From assembly GCF_030036535.1 (NCBI RefSeq), contig NZ_CP080388.1, positions 1,607,001 to 1,671,000 of the forward strand: DNA of 64,000 nt, in the 5' to 3' direction. Below the pieces are notes generated by a model that worked only from the letters and a program-made list of their open reading frames with translations, ran no database searches and was not told the origin of the DNA. The stretch is from Agrobacterium cucumeris (lineage in GTDB: Bacteria; Pseudomonadota; Alphaproteobacteria; Rhizobiales; Rhizobiaceae). This document shows, one piece after another, positions 18,053 through 27,187 of the stretch. The translations under genes were made by a program, and so were the position numbers. The first letter of the stretch is position 1; every line of letters begins with the position of its first letter.

Positions 18053-19506
18053 TCGGTTTCATCCTTGCCGACCTGCGTCGCCTGTGGCTGGGCGGGGCCG
18101 TCGTGGTTCTGCTGGTGGCGCTGGCCACCGCACTTGGTGTGGCGGTCACGTTGCAGGAACGGTCTTTGCGTCTCGGCAGCGCCCGTGCTGCCGATAAATT
18201 CGACCTCGTCGTTGGCGCTGCCGGCAGCGAAACACAGTTGATCCTTTCATCCATCTTCCTGCAGGCGGCGCCCCTGCCGCTGGTGGATGGCACCGTCCTC
18301 ACCCGGCTTGCCGCGGATCCGCGTGTTGCATGGGCCGCTCCTGTCGGATTTGGCGATTCTTTTGCCGGCTATCCCATTGTCGGCACGACGACGAGCCTCG
18401 TCAGCAACACCACGCCCGGTTTTGCCGAGGGCAGGATGTTTGCTTTGGAAGGCGAAGCGCTTCTGGGCGCTGCCGTCAACCTCTCCGTTGGCGCCGAGAT
18501 CAAGCCGATGCATGGCACCGCCGAAACCGGCGGCCGCACCCATACCGAGATTGCCTACAAGGCCGTCGGCAAGCTGCAGCCGACCGGCACCCCCTGGGAT
18601 CGCGCCATTCTCGTTCCCATTCAGGCTGTGTGGCACGTCCATGGTCTTGGCCAGGAACATGGCCATGATCATGACGAGGGCGAGCAGGAGAATCATGGTG
18701 AGAGCCATGGGGAAGGCCACGCGGCCGCGCGTGATGAGGGGCATCACGAGGATGGCCATGATCACGCCCATGAAGGCGGGGCACATCATGGGGATGGTAA
18801 CTCGCATGTCGAAGGTGAGGCCGGCCACGCCGATGCCATTATTCAGATCGGCACGCCGCAGGAGCCAAAAGCTGCTTTGGTGCCCGGTGCCTCTCCGGGA
18901 CATGCCGAGTCCGATCATCATGGCAGCATCGATCCCGATGCGCCGATCGTGGAGACCTTTGGCGAAAACATGCCCGGCCTGCCGGCCATTCTCGTCAAAC
19001 CGAAGACGATTGCCGATGCTTATCGGCTGAGACAGGAATATCGCAGCGGCAACACGCTTGGCGTTTTCCCGGGTGAGGTACTGACGGGTCTTTATGCCAC
19101 GCTTGGTGATGCCAAGATGGTTCTGGGGGCGGTCGCTGCCGGTTCGCAGGGATTGGTGGCGGCAGCGTTGATGCTGGTAACGGTAATCCATGTCGGGCAA
19201 CGGCGCAGGCAGATCGGCGCATTGCGGGCATTCGGTGCGCCCCGCGGCTCGGTCTTCGCCATCGTCTGGCTGGAGCTTTTCTTTCTGGTGGCGCTTGGTG
19301 TCGGCATTGGTTTTCTGCTCGGGCTGGGCGCTGCCCATATCGGCGCGCAGCTGTTTACCGCAAAAAGTGGCGTGATCCTGCCGGTCGGCTTCACCCGCGA
19401 AGATTTGCGCCTTGCGCTTTTCCTGCTGGGTTTTGCCGCTGTTCTGGCCGCGATACCGGCGCTGCTTGCCTATCGCCAGTCTCCCGCAGCCGCACTCCGC
19501 GCCTGA
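18049..19506 (+). CDS. FtsX/MacB-like ABC permease with histidine-rich periplasmic loop
   Basis: 485 residues. One membrane segment near the N-terminus (about 13-33) is followed by a large extracytoplasmic region, then three C-terminal segments (about 360-480), the FtsX/MacB topology. Residues 196-291 contain 20 histidines interspersed with Asp, Glu and Gly (clusters such as HGHDHDE and DGHDHAHEGG), a likely metal-binding loop. It partners the LolD-like ATPase encoded just upstream. Known relatives move lipoproteins, peptides or transmit force rather than import sugars. A role in periplasmic metal (Zn, Ni, Cu or Co) handling is inferred only from the loop. Confidence 0.8.
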   Translation: MIGFILADLRRLWLGGAVVVLLVALATALGVAVTLQERSLRLGSARAADKFDLVVGAAGSETQLILSSIFLQAAPLPLVDGTVLTRLAADPRVAWAAPVGFGDSFAGYPIVGTTTSLVSNTTPGFAEGRMFALEGEALLGAAVNLSVGAEIKPMHGTAETGGRTHTEIAYKAVGKLQPTGTPWDRAILVPIQAVWHVHGLGQEHGHDHDEGEQENHGESHGEGHAAARDEGHHEDGHDHAHEGGAHHGDGNSHVEGEAGHADAIIQIGTPQEPKAALVPGASPGHAESDHHGSIDPDAPIVETFGENMPGLPAILVKPKTIADAYRLRQEYRSGNTLGVFPGEVLTGLYATLGDAKMVLGAVAAGSQGLVAAALMLVTVIHVGQRRRQIGALRAFGAPRGSVFAIVWLELFFLVALGVGIGFLLGLGAAHIGAQLFTAKSGVILPVGFTREDLRLALFLLGFAAVLAAIPALLAYRQSPAAALRA

Positions 19507-19547
19507 GAGTACCTATAAGCCACGGTTTTTAGATCTATCGAATGGGG

Positions 19548-19566
19548 GCCAGTCGGGGTGACTGGC
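19548..19566 (+). terminator. possible terminator hairpin of the His-rich ABC operon
   Basis: A 7-bp stem (GCCAGTC with GACTGGC, 5-nt loop) about 40 nt past the permease stop, embedded in a GGGG...GCCCC outer pairing and followed by TTGTTTCG. The remaining gap to 19765 shows only an AT-rich stretch near 19670-19690 that could hold the next promoter. Confidence 0.35.
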
Positions 19567-19765
19567 ACGGTCGTGCCCCTTGTTTCGATCTTCATGCCGA
19601 CAGATCGGGTTGTGTCGCCTGCAACCTGGCTTCGAACATGCCCTCCGGCGCGGGAAGCGAAAGGCGTAGATAAAATATAGTTTTTTTACTGCGGTCGCTT
19701 TTTGTGGCAGGCTTCCCCCACGCCTGCGAAATCGGCGGGAAACTGCGTGACACTGGAGGGACGAG

Positions 19766-20224
19766 ATGGCTGAAAAGAAACCGGAAAGAGCTGCCGAAAC
19801 CGCGGAGGTCACAGCTTCCGCTGTCACACCGAAACTTCTTTCAGGCGGCAATCCACAGATTGCCAAGGGGTACGGCGATGCGCCGGTGCAGGCCTATATT
19901 GCCGCCATGCCCGGCTGGAAAAGCCCGGTCGGAGCGCGGATCGACGCGCTGATTGAAAACCTGGTGCCGGGCGTGCGCAAGGCCGTAAAGTGGAACTCGC
20001 CTCTCTACGGCATGGAGGATGGCGTCTGGTTCCTCGGCCTTCACTGTTTTGCCAGATATATCAAAGTTAGTTTCTTCAACGGTGCGTCCCTGGAGCCGCC
20101 ACCGCCCGGTGCGTCGAAGCAGCCGAAGGTTCGTTACCTGGATATTCACGAGGGCGCTTTCGATGAGGCGCAGTTCGCTGAGTGGGTGAAACAGGCAAGC
20201 CGGTTGCCGGGTGAAAAGCTCTAG
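19766..20224 (+). CDS. DUF1801-domain protein
   Basis: 152 residues of the small YdhG-like DUF1801 family. Recognisable segments are VQAYIAAMPGWK, IDALIENLVPGVRKAVKWNSPLYG, FARYIKVSFFNG and a C-terminal DEAQFAEWVKQAS. The N-terminal 35 residues are low-complexity and charged. There is no signal peptide or membrane segment. Members are small cytoplasmic proteins with an alpha/beta fold and no agreed function. It stands alone between the His-rich ABC operon and the pentitol genes, with a GGAGGG ribosome site upstream. Confidence 0.8.
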   Translation: MAEKKPERAAETAEVTASAVTPKLLSGGNPQIAKGYGDAPVQAYIAAMPGWKSPVGARIDALIENLVPGVRKAVKWNSPLYGMEDGVWFLGLHCFARYIKVSFFNGASLEPPPPGASKQPKVRYLDIHEGAFDEAQFAEWVKQASRLPGEKL

Positions 20225-20478
20225 GGCGGGGTGTTTCGTTAGGCCCTGCAGGGAAGGCAATGCCCCGGCATGGGCAGACGAATCATGTCCTGTTTTCCGC
20301 TCTGGAAAAGCCATGACGCCCGGCCGGTGATGAGAAATCGCGGGCGCCTCGATACAGTTTTTCCCTCGTGAAGAAAAACCGGCCGATCCGGTGGATTTCT
20401 GTTTACTTTTGCCGAAGTTGCACGCCATCACGCTGATTGAACTCGCTGCCAGGCGTATCGCAAACCATGGAGAATGAG

Positions 20479-21516
20479 ATGAAAGCACTGGTGCTGGAAG
20501 AAAAAGGCAAGCTCTCGCTCAGGGATTTTGACATTTCGGGTGAACTCGGACCGAAGGATGTGCGCATCCGCACCCATACGGTCGGCATCTGCGGCTCGGA
20601 TGTCCATTATTATACTCACGGCAAGATTGGCCATTTCATCGTCAATGCTCCCATGGTGCTCGGCCATGAGGCGTCGGGAACCGTCATCGAAACCGGTGCA
20701 GAGGTGACGCATCTGAAGGCCGGTGACCGTGTCTGCATGGAGCCTGGCATTCCCGACGCGACGTCGCGCGCATCCAAGCTCGGCATCTATAACGTCGATC
20801 CCGCCGTTCGCTTCTGGGCGACACCGCCGATCCATGGTTGCCTCACGCCTGAGGTCATCCACCCCGCCGCCTTCACCTACAAGCTGCCGGACAATGTGTC
20901 CTTTGCCGAAGGCGCCATGGTGGAACCCTTCGCCATCGGCATGCAGGCGGCACTCAGAGCGCGCATCCAGCCGGGCGATGTCGCCGTCGTCACCGGTGCC
21001 GGCCCGATCGGCATGATGGTGGCGCTGGCAGCACTTGCCGGCGGTTGCGCCAAGGTCATCGTTGCCGATCTCGCTCAGCCGAAGCTGGATATCATCGCCG
21101 CTTATGACGGTATCGAGACCGTCAACATCCGCGAGCGTAATCTTGCCGAAGCCGTGGCAGCTGCTACGGACGGCTGGGGCTGCGACATCGTCTTTGAATG
21201 CTCGGGCGCCGCACCTGCCGTGCTTGGCATGGCGAAACTGGCACGGCCCGGCGGTGCAATCGTGCTTGTCGGTATGCCGGTGGATCCGGTGCCGGTCGAT
21301 ATTGTTGGCCTGCAGGCCAAGGAGCTTCGGGTTGAGACGGTTTTCCGTTACGCCAACGTTTATGACCGGGCAGTTGCCCTCATCGCATCCGGCAAGGTCG
21401 ATCTGAAGCCGCTTATTTCCGCAACCATTCCCTTCGAAGACAGCATCGCCGGTTTTGATCGTGCGGTGGAGGCACGGGATACGGATGTGAAGCTGCAGAT
21501 TCTGATGCCGCAATAA
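20479..21516 (+). CDS. xylitol/polyol dehydrogenase (zinc MDR family)
   Basis: 345 residues from the ATG at 20479 (GGAG seven nt upstream; 20467 is an alternative). Catalytic zinc ligands are in [17 protein letters not shown] and MVEPFAIG; the NAD loop is GAGPIGMM. The structural-zinc four-cysteine lobe seen in many sorbitol dehydrogenases is missing: that region reads [19 protein letters not shown]. The sequence resembles rhizobial xylitol dehydrogenases, which oxidise xylitol to D-xylulose. It precedes an AraC regulator and a pentitol importer with ribitol enzymes, so xylitol or a related pentitol is the likely substrate. Confidence 0.82.
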   Translation: MKALVLEEKGKLSLRDFDISGELGPKDVRIRTHTVGICGSDVHYYTHGKIGHFIVNAPMVLGHEASGTVIETGAEVTHLKAGDRVCMEPGIPDATSRASKLGIYNVDPAVRFWATPPIHGCLTPEVIHPAAFTYKLPDNVSFAEGAMVEPFAIGMQAALRARIQPGDVAVVTGAGPIGMMVALAALAGGCAKVIVADLAQPKLDIIAAYDGIETVNIRERNLAEAVAAATDGWGCDIVFECSGAAPAVLGMAKLARPGGAIVLVGMPVDPVPVDIVGLQAKELRVETVFRYANVYDRAVALIASGKVDLKPLISATIPFEDSIAGFDRAVEARDTDVKLQILMPQ

Positions 21517-21891
21517 CGATCAGGCCAATTGCCCGCTGATGACTGAGCGGCAGATGCCCTGCGGAAAAGTATAAGCGCGAACTGCCGGTGATCGGTCGTT
21601 CGCGCTCTAAAAATTCATCAAATCTCTCCCCGACATGCATATTATATCGGCGTATCACGCAAAATTGCGCGAAAAAATCAGCGCAACTGCCAGCTTAATT
21701 GGCAGCCTCTGCATGCAACTATTCAATTTCCGACAAAAAAGAGTCAAAAAAGTATCGGTAATTTCCCCGGCTTGATGTGGAAGTAAATGCGCGGCAGGCC
21801 ATATGCTCCCTGTTAACGCCTGGGACGAGCCATAAAGAGGAATGGCCTTGCTCCGCAAATACGGCGGACGTGACTGATGGGAGGAATATTA
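21517..21891 (+). other. 375-nt intergenic region with terminator hairpin (21574-21606) and AraC promoter
   Basis: A 9-bp stem AGCGCGAAC/GTTCGCGCT with an inner CCG/CGG pair lies about 60 nt past the dehydrogenase stop; no strong T-run follows, so it is a partial terminator at best. The rest (21620-21770) is AT-rich and probably contains the promoter for the AraC gene. No small gene is evident. Confidence 0.5.
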
Positions 21892-22776
21892 ATGCAGCCC
21901 GATCTGGAACTGGTACACATCCGCAAGGGCGAATCCTTCGCTGCCTGGCGGCATGGCTATCCGTTCCGCACCGTGCGCTGGCATTATCATCCCGAATATG
22001 AAATTCACCTGGTCGTTGCCACGTCAGGCACGTTCTATATCGGTGATTTCGTCGGTCGCTTCACCCCCGGTCAGCTCATCATGACCGGTCCCAATCTCCC
22101 CCAGAACTGGATCAGCGAGATCGAGCCGGACGAGATCGTGCCGACACGCTCTCTCGTGATCCAGTTTCCGGAGAGCTTTATCGAGGATGCCTGCACCTCC
22201 ATGGCCGAAATGGATGTGGTGCGCGCCCTGCTGGATCGCAGCCGCCGCGGCATTCTGTTTGACGACGAGACGAGCGACCGGGTTCGCCCGCTGGTGCTCC
22301 GGCTGATCGAGGCGCAAGGGCTGACGCGGCTTGCGCTTTTCTGGGAAATTCTCGACCTGCTCGTCAACGCGCCGTCTTCCGAGGTGCTGGCAAGCCTGAG
22401 CTATGAACTTGATCTGACCGGCATCGGCGACAGCGGCATCAACCGCGCTCTGTCGCATCTGCGCCAGCATCTGACGGAACAGGTCGAGGAAATCGATCTT
22501 GCCGACATGGTGGGCCAGAGCCCGAGTGCCTTTTCCCGTGCCTTCAAGCGTCATACGGGAACGACGCTGGTGCGGTATCGCAATCAGTTACGCATTGATC
22601 TTGCCTGCCAGATGCTCTTGGCGGATCAGGACGTGAAGGTGGCGGAGGTCTGCTACGATGTGGGCTTTTCCAACCTTTCGAATTTTAACCGGCATTTCCT
22701 GAAATTGAAGGGAATGTCGCCGTCGAGGTTCCGAACCATATTCGCAGCCCAGAAGGCAGCGGTCATGGCGGATTAA
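21892..22776 (+). CDS. AraC-family transcriptional regulator of the pentitol operon
   Basis: 294 residues from the ATG at 21892, behind GGGAGGA; 21877 would place the ribosome site inside the gene. The N-terminal cupin ligand domain is visible in RWHYHPEYEIHLV. The C-terminal pair of HTH motifs is typical: IDLADMVGQSPSAFSRAFKRHTG and KVAEVCYDVGFSNLSNFNRHFLKLKGMSP. It is co-oriented with, and lies between, the xylitol dehydrogenase and importer genes. It most likely activates the importer operon in the presence of a pentitol. Confidence 0.88.
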   Translation: MQPDLELVHIRKGESFAAWRHGYPFRTVRWHYHPEYEIHLVVATSGTFYIGDFVGRFTPGQLIMTGPNLPQNWISEIEPDEIVPTRSLVIQFPESFIEDACTSMAEMDVVRALLDRSRRGILFDDETSDRVRPLVLRLIEAQGLTRLALFWEILDLLVNAPSSEVLASLSYELDLTGIGDSGINRALSHLRQHLTEQVEEIDLADMVGQSPSAFSRAFKRHTGTTLVRYRNQLRIDLACQMLLADQDVKVAEVCYDVGFSNLSNFNRHFLKLKGMSPSRFRTIFAAQKAAVMAD

Positions 22777-22873
22777 ACCAGCGACACATCGCCGATTTTT
22801 ACCAATTCGGGCAGAGGGCTGTCCGGAAACGGGCACTTGTTGCCCCAACTTTCCAAACGGGAGGAATAGTGAG

Positions 22874-23785
22874 ATGAAAATGAAATCCAAGTTTCTGATG
22901 GCAACAGCCGCAATCGCAATGATGGCTGCTCCGGCGCTGGCGCAGGAAAAGCTGAAGATCGGCATGACCTTCCAGGAGCTGAACAACCCCTATTTCGTAT
23001 CGATGCAGGAAGCGCTGAAAGAAGCCGCAGCAAGCATCGGCGCTGACGTTGTCGTGACCGATGCCGGCCACGATGTGGCAAAGCAGATTTCCGACGTTGA
23101 AGACATGCTTCAGCAGAAGATCGACATTCTGCTCCTCAACCCGACGGACAGCGCCGGTATCGAAGCCGCCGTGCATGCTGCAAAAGCTGCCGGCGTGATC
23201 GTCGTTGCTGTCGACGCCAACGCAAACGGCCCGGTCGACACCTTCGTCGGCTCGAAGAACCGTGACGCGGGCTACAAGTCATGCAAGCATCTCGGTGATG
23301 CGCTCGGCGGCAAGGGTGAAGTCGCGATCCTCGACGGCATTCCGGTCGTGCCGATCCTGCAGCGCGTTGAAGGTTGCAAGGCAGCGCTTGCCGAATTCGC
23401 CGACATCAAGCTGGTTGATACGCAGAACGGCCGTCAGGACCGCTCCGTTGCTCTCGGCGTCGTTGAAAACATGATCCAGTCGCGTCCGAACCTCGCCGGT
23501 ATCTTCTCGGTGAATGATGGCGGTGCGATGGGTGCACTCGCCGCTATTCAGGGTTCCGGCAAGGACATCAAGCTGACCTCGGTAGACGGCGCTCCGGAAG
23601 CAGTGAAGGCGATTGCCGAGGGTGGTCCTTTCATAGAAACCACCGCGCAGTTCCCGCGTGACCAGGTCCGTGTCGGCCTTGCCATGGCGCTTGCCCAGAA
23701 GTGGGGCGCGCGCGTGGTGCCGAAGGAAGTCCCGATCGACGTTATGGTCGTCGACAGCAAAAACGCCGGCGAGTTCAGCTGGTAA
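22874..23785 (+). CDS. pentitol/sugar ABC transporter binding protein (RbsB-type)
   Basis: 303 residues with a Sec signal peptide (MKMKSKFLMATAAIAMMAAPALA). It belongs to the periplasmic-binding type 4 (RbsB/XylF) family: GMTFQELNNPYFVSMQEALK, DVVVTDAGHD, LLLNPTDSAGI, GIFSVNDGGAMGAL and SVDGAPEAVKAI are the expected blocks lining the sugar cleft. The ATG is preceded by GGGAGGA. It captures the substrate for the ATPase and permease encoded next; neighbouring genes suggest ribitol or xylitol. A strong hairpin follows the gene. Confidence 0.88.
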   Translation: MKMKSKFLMATAAIAMMAAPALAQEKLKIGMTFQELNNPYFVSMQEALKEAAASIGADVVVTDAGHDVAKQISDVEDMLQQKIDILLLNPTDSAGIEAAVHAAKAAGVIVVAVDANANGPVDTFVGSKNRDAGYKSCKHLGDALGGKGEVAILDGIPVVPILQRVEGCKAALAEFADIKLVDTQNGRQDRSVALGVVENMIQSRPNLAGIFSVNDGGAMGALAAIQGSGKDIKLTSVDGAPEAVKAIAEGGPFIETTAQFPRDQVRVGLAMALAQKWGARVVPKEVPIDVMVVDSKNAGEFSW

Positions 23786-23799
23786 GAACTCCTCCCAGG

Positions 23800-23828
23800 C
23801 CCCGTCCCCATCTAGTATGGGGGCGGGG
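23800..23828 (+). promoter_or_regulatory. intercistronic hairpin after the binding-protein gene
   Basis: A 12-bp stem with one wobble (CCCCGTCCCCAT with ATGGGGGCGGGG, 5-nt loop) in the 71-nt gap between binding-protein and ATPase genes, followed by TTAAAT. Probably stabilises the binding-protein message or attenuates downstream expression. Confidence 0.6.
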
Positions 23829-23856
23829 TTAAATCCCGACCATTGAGGAGGGTGAA

Positions 23857-25359
23857 ATGCTGGAACTGAATGGAATAAGAAAAAGCTTTGGCAAGATCGA
23901 AGTCCTGCGCGGCGTCGACCTTGAGGCGCGCGCCGGCGAGGTGCATGCGCTTCTGGGCGAAAACGGCGCCGGCAAGTCGACTTTGATGAAGATCCTGTGC
24001 GGCATTTTGCAGCCATCAGACGGTACGATCCGCATTGACGGCAAGGATCGCCGCTTCGCCAATTATGACGAGGCGATTGCCGCTGGCGTCGGCATCGTGT
24101 TTCAGGAATTCAGCCTGATCCCCTATCTCAATGCCGTTGAAAACATGTTTCTTGCCCGCGAGATCTGCGGGCCGCTTCGCCTTTTGAACAAGGGCGCCAT
24201 GCGCAAGCGCGCGGCCGAGATCATGAGCCGTCTGGCCGTGGATGTTCCGCTCGACGTGCCGGTGCATCGCCTTTCGGTTGCCCAGCAGCAATTTGTCGAA
24301 ATCGCCAAGGCACTGTCGCTGGATGCTCGCATTCTCGTGCTCGACGAGCCGACCGCGACGCTCACGCCGTCCGAGACCGAACATCTGTTCAAGGTCATGC
24401 GTGAACTGCGACGTCAGGGTGTGGCGATCATCTTCATTTCCCATCACCTCGAAGAAATATTCGAGATCTGCGACCGCATCACCGTTCTGCGCGATGGTGA
24501 GCTTATCGGTTCCTGCCTGACTTCGGAGGTCGACAATGACCGTCTGGTCGAGATGATGGTCGGCCGGCGCATCGAATCCAGCTTCCCGCCAAAGCCGCCG
24601 CTCGATCCTTCCGCCGCAAAAGTGATCGAAGTGGAAGAGCTGCAATTGAAGAAGGGCGGCCCCGTCTCGCGCTTTGCGCTGCGGAAGGGCGAAATTCTCG
24701 GCTTTGCCGGGCTTGTCGGCTCGGGCCGCACGGAAACGGTTCTCGCCATGTTGGGCGCGCATTCCGCCTCGCGCCGCAAGATCAAGGTCGATGGCGTGGA
24801 CACGCGTTTTTCCGGCCCTGATGAAGCGCTGATGCGCGGCATCGGCTTGCTTCCGGAAAGCCGCAAGGAGGAGGGGCTGATCACCAGCTTCTCCATTTTG
24901 CAAAATATTTCGCTGAATAATTACCGCAAATACCGCAAGGCCCACTGGTTCCTCGATCTCAAAAAGGAACTGGAGCACACGACAAAGGCCATGGCGCAGG
25001 TGCAGGTGAAGGCGCAGGGGCCCTATGCCCGCGTCGACACGCTGTCGGGCGGCAACCAGCAGAAGATCGTGATTGCCCGCTGGCTGAACCATGACATGCG
25101 CGTGCTGATCTTCGACGAGCCGACACGCGGCATCGACGTTGGGGCGAAGGCGGAAATCTACTCGCTGATGCGCGAATTCGCCGCCAAAGGCTATTCGATC
25201 ATCATGATCTCCTCGGAGCTGCCGGAAGTGATCGGCATGTCCGACAGGGTCTGCGTCTTCCGTTCCGGCGGCATCGTCGCCACGGTCGAGGGCGAAGACA
25301 TCAATTCAGAAACAATAATGACAAACGCCACCACCGGGAGAGTTGAACATGTCGCTTGA
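23857..25359 (+). CDS. sugar ABC transporter ATPase (RbsA-type, two nucleotide-binding domains)
   Basis: 500 residues with two fused ABC domains. The first has Walker [15 protein letters not shown], signature [15 protein letters not shown] and Walker [13 protein letters not shown]. The second has [14 protein letters not shown] in the degenerate Walker A position, [17 protein letters not shown] and [14 protein letters not shown]. This asymmetry is normal for RbsA/XylG/MglA proteins. It energises the RbsC-type permease encoded immediately downstream, whose start lies within the last codons of this gene. Confidence 0.92.
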   Translation: MLELNGIRKSFGKIEVLRGVDLEARAGEVHALLGENGAGKSTLMKILCGILQPSDGTIRIDGKDRRFANYDEAIAAGVGIVFQEFSLIPYLNAVENMFLAREICGPLRLLNKGAMRKRAAEIMSRLAVDVPLDVPVHRLSVAQQQFVEIAKALSLDARILVLDEPTATLTPSETEHLFKVMRELRRQGVAIIFISHHLEEIFEICDRITVLRDGELIGSCLTSEVDNDRLVEMMVGRRIESSFPPKPPLDPSAAKVIEVEELQLKKGGPVSRFALRKGEILGFAGLVGSGRTETVLAMLGAHSASRRKIKVDGVDTRFSGPDEALMRGIGLLPESRKEEGLITSFSILQNISLNNYRKYRKAHWFLDLKKELEHTTKAMAQVQVKAQGPYARVDTLSGGNQQKIVIARWLNHDMRVLIFDEPTRGIDVGAKAEIYSLMREFAAKGYSIIMISSELPEVIGMSDRVCVFRSGGIVATVEGEDINSETIMTNATTGRVEHVA

Positions 25360-26326
25360 TGCAAACACCGGCGTTGCCGCGAAAACGGGCGGTTTCAGTC
25401 TCGGCGCCATGCTGCGTTCGCCGCTCGCCCTGCCTCTGGCGGGCCTGATTGTCGTATCGATCCTGATGGGGCTTGCGAGCGACAATTTCTTCAGCGTCAA
25501 CAATATCATGAACGTGCTGCGGCAGGTTTCCGTCGTCGGCATTCTCGCCGTCGGCATGACCTTCGTCATCCTCACCGGCGGCATCGATCTGTCGGTCGGT
25601 GCGGTCATGGCGCTTGTCGGCACGCTGTCGGCCGGGCTTATGGTGAATACCGGCCTGTCTCCCGCGGTTGCCCTGCCGGCTGGCCTGTTCATCGGTCTCG
25701 GCATCGGTATCTTTAACGGTGCGCTCGTCGCCTGGGGCAAGATGCCGGCCATCATCGTCACGCTCGCCACCATGGGCATGGCACGTGGCCTCGGCCTCAT
25801 CTATTCCGGCGGCTATCCGGTCAGCGGCATTCCGAGCTGGATTTCCTGGTTCGGCGTCGGTCGCGTCGGTGTCGTTCCCGTACCGGTCATCATCATGGTG
25901 GTGATTTATGCCATTGCCTGGGTGCTGTTGCAGCGCACGGCTTTTGGTCGCCACGTCTATGCACTCGGTGGCAACGAACTTGCCGCCCGCCTTTCGGGTG
26001 TGAAGACCCAGCGTGTCAAACTTGCCGTCTATGGCATTTCGGGTGTCACCGCAGCACTTGCCGCCCTCATCCTCACCGGCCGCCTGATGAGTGGCCAGCC
26101 CAATGCCGGCGTCGGCTTCGAACTGGATGCCATCGCAGCGGTCGTTCTCGGCGGCACGGCGATTGCCGGCGGCAGGGGTCTCATCCTCGGCACACTGATT
26201 GGCGCAGTGCTGCTCGGCATTCTCAATAACGGCCTCAACCTGATGGGTATCAATCCCTATCTGCAGGATGTCATCAAGGGCGGCATCATTCTGCTGGCCA
26301 TCTATATCGGGCGCGAATGGCGCTGA
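25349..26326 (+). CDS. sugar ABC transporter permease (RbsC-type)
   Basis: 325 residues from the ATG at 25349, inside the end of the ATPase gene (overlap 11 nt), with GGGAGAG before it. About eight to ten membrane segments are visible. The family blocks [56 protein letters not shown] and [13 protein letters not shown] are typical of RbsC/XylH permeases. It forms the inner-membrane channel for the pentitol or sugar bound by the RbsB-type protein. Confidence 0.9.
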   Translation: MSLDANTGVAAKTGGFSLGAMLRSPLALPLAGLIVVSILMGLASDNFFSVNNIMNVLRQVSVVGILAVGMTFVILTGGIDLSVGAVMALVGTLSAGLMVNTGLSPAVALPAGLFIGLGIGIFNGALVAWGKMPAIIVTLATMGMARGLGLIYSGGYPVSGIPSWISWFGVGRVGVVPVPVIIMVVIYAIAWVLLQRTAFGRHVYALGGNELAARLSGVKTQRVKLAVYGISGVTAALAALILTGRLMSGQPNAGVGFELDAIAAVVLGGTAIAGGRGLILGTLIGAVLLGILNNGLNLMGINPYLQDVIKGGIILLAIYIGREWR

Positions 26327-26365
26327 GCCGGCCCGGAAATATCTTCATAAACGCAGGAGAATTAA

Positions 26366-27097
26366 ATGTCTGAATCGCTGCAAGGCAAGATCGCGGTCAT
26401 CACCGGTGCCGCATCCGGCATCGGGCTTGCCACAACAGAAGCGCTCTTGGAACAGGGCGCAACCGTGGTCATGGTCGACTGGAACGAGAAAGCCTTGAAA
26501 GACCTGGCTGCCAAGCTTGGTGACCGCGCCATCCCGCAGGTGACGAACCTGCTCGATGCCGACAGCTGCAATGCCATGATCCCGGAAATCCTTGGGAAGG
26601 TCGATCATATCGACATCCTCTATTGCAATGCCGGCACCTATATCGGCGGTGAGCTGACCGAAACGACGCCTGAAGCCATCGACAAGATGCTGAACCTCAA
26701 CGTCAACGCCGTGATGAAGAATGTGCAGGCCGTCGTGCCGCACATGTCGGAGCGCAAGACGGGCGATATCATCGTCACCTGCTCGATCGCCGGTCATTTC
26801 CCGACCTATTGGGAGCCGGTCTATTCGGGCTCGAAATGGGCGATCACCAGCTTCGTGCAGGGCATGCGCCGCCAGATGATCCCGCACGGCGTGCGCGTCG
26901 CACAGGTCTCTCCCGGCCCGGTCGTCTCCGCACTTCTGGCGGACTGGCCGGAGGAAAACCTCCGCAAGGCCAAGGAATCGGGTAGCCTTATCGATGCGAG
27001 CGAAGTGGCCGATGCCGTTGTCTACATGCTGACGCGCAAGCGTACCGTCACCATCCGCGACATGCTGGTTCTCCCGACCAACTTCGACCGCGTTTAA
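26366..27097 (+). CDS. ribitol 2-dehydrogenase-like SDR
   Basis: 243 residues of the SDR family. The cofactor loop is TGAASGIG, and the catalytic Tyr-Lys pair is in YSGSKWAI. Segments such as NAGTYIGG, WEPVYSGSKWAITSFV, PGPVVSALLADWP and VTIRDMLVLP closely resemble my memory of ribitol dehydrogenase RbtD of Klebsiella. That enzyme oxidises ribitol to D-ribulose with NAD. A D-ribulokinase-like gene follows, which supports the pathway ribitol to D-ribulose to D-ribulose 5-phosphate. AGGAG lies before the ATG. Confidence 0.85.
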   Translation: MSESLQGKIAVITGAASGIGLATTEALLEQGATVVMVDWNEKALKDLAAKLGDRAIPQVTNLLDADSCNAMIPEILGKVDHIDILYCNAGTYIGGELTETTPEAIDKMLNLNVNAVMKNVQAVVPHMSERKTGDIIVTCSIAGHFPTYWEPVYSGSKWAITSFVQGMRRQMIPHGVRVAQVSPGPVVSALLADWPEENLRKAKESGSLIDASEVADAVVYMLTRKRTVTIRDMLVLPTNFDRV

Positions 27098-27105
27098 AAA
27101 CTTCT

Positions 27106-27143
27106 GGAGCGGCTGGGGAAATCGGAACCGGTCCAGCCGCTCC
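27106..27143 (+). promoter_or_regulatory. strong intercistronic hairpin before the kinase gene
   Basis: A perfect 11-bp stem (GGAGCGGCTGG with CCAGCCGCTCC, 16-nt loop) in the 90-nt gap between the ribitol dehydrogenase and kinase genes. No T-run follows. It could act as an mRNA processing or stability element. Confidence 0.55.
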
Positions 27144-27187
27144 ATATCGTTCAAGCACCGGATGATCCGCTCCGAGGAGTATCGCAA

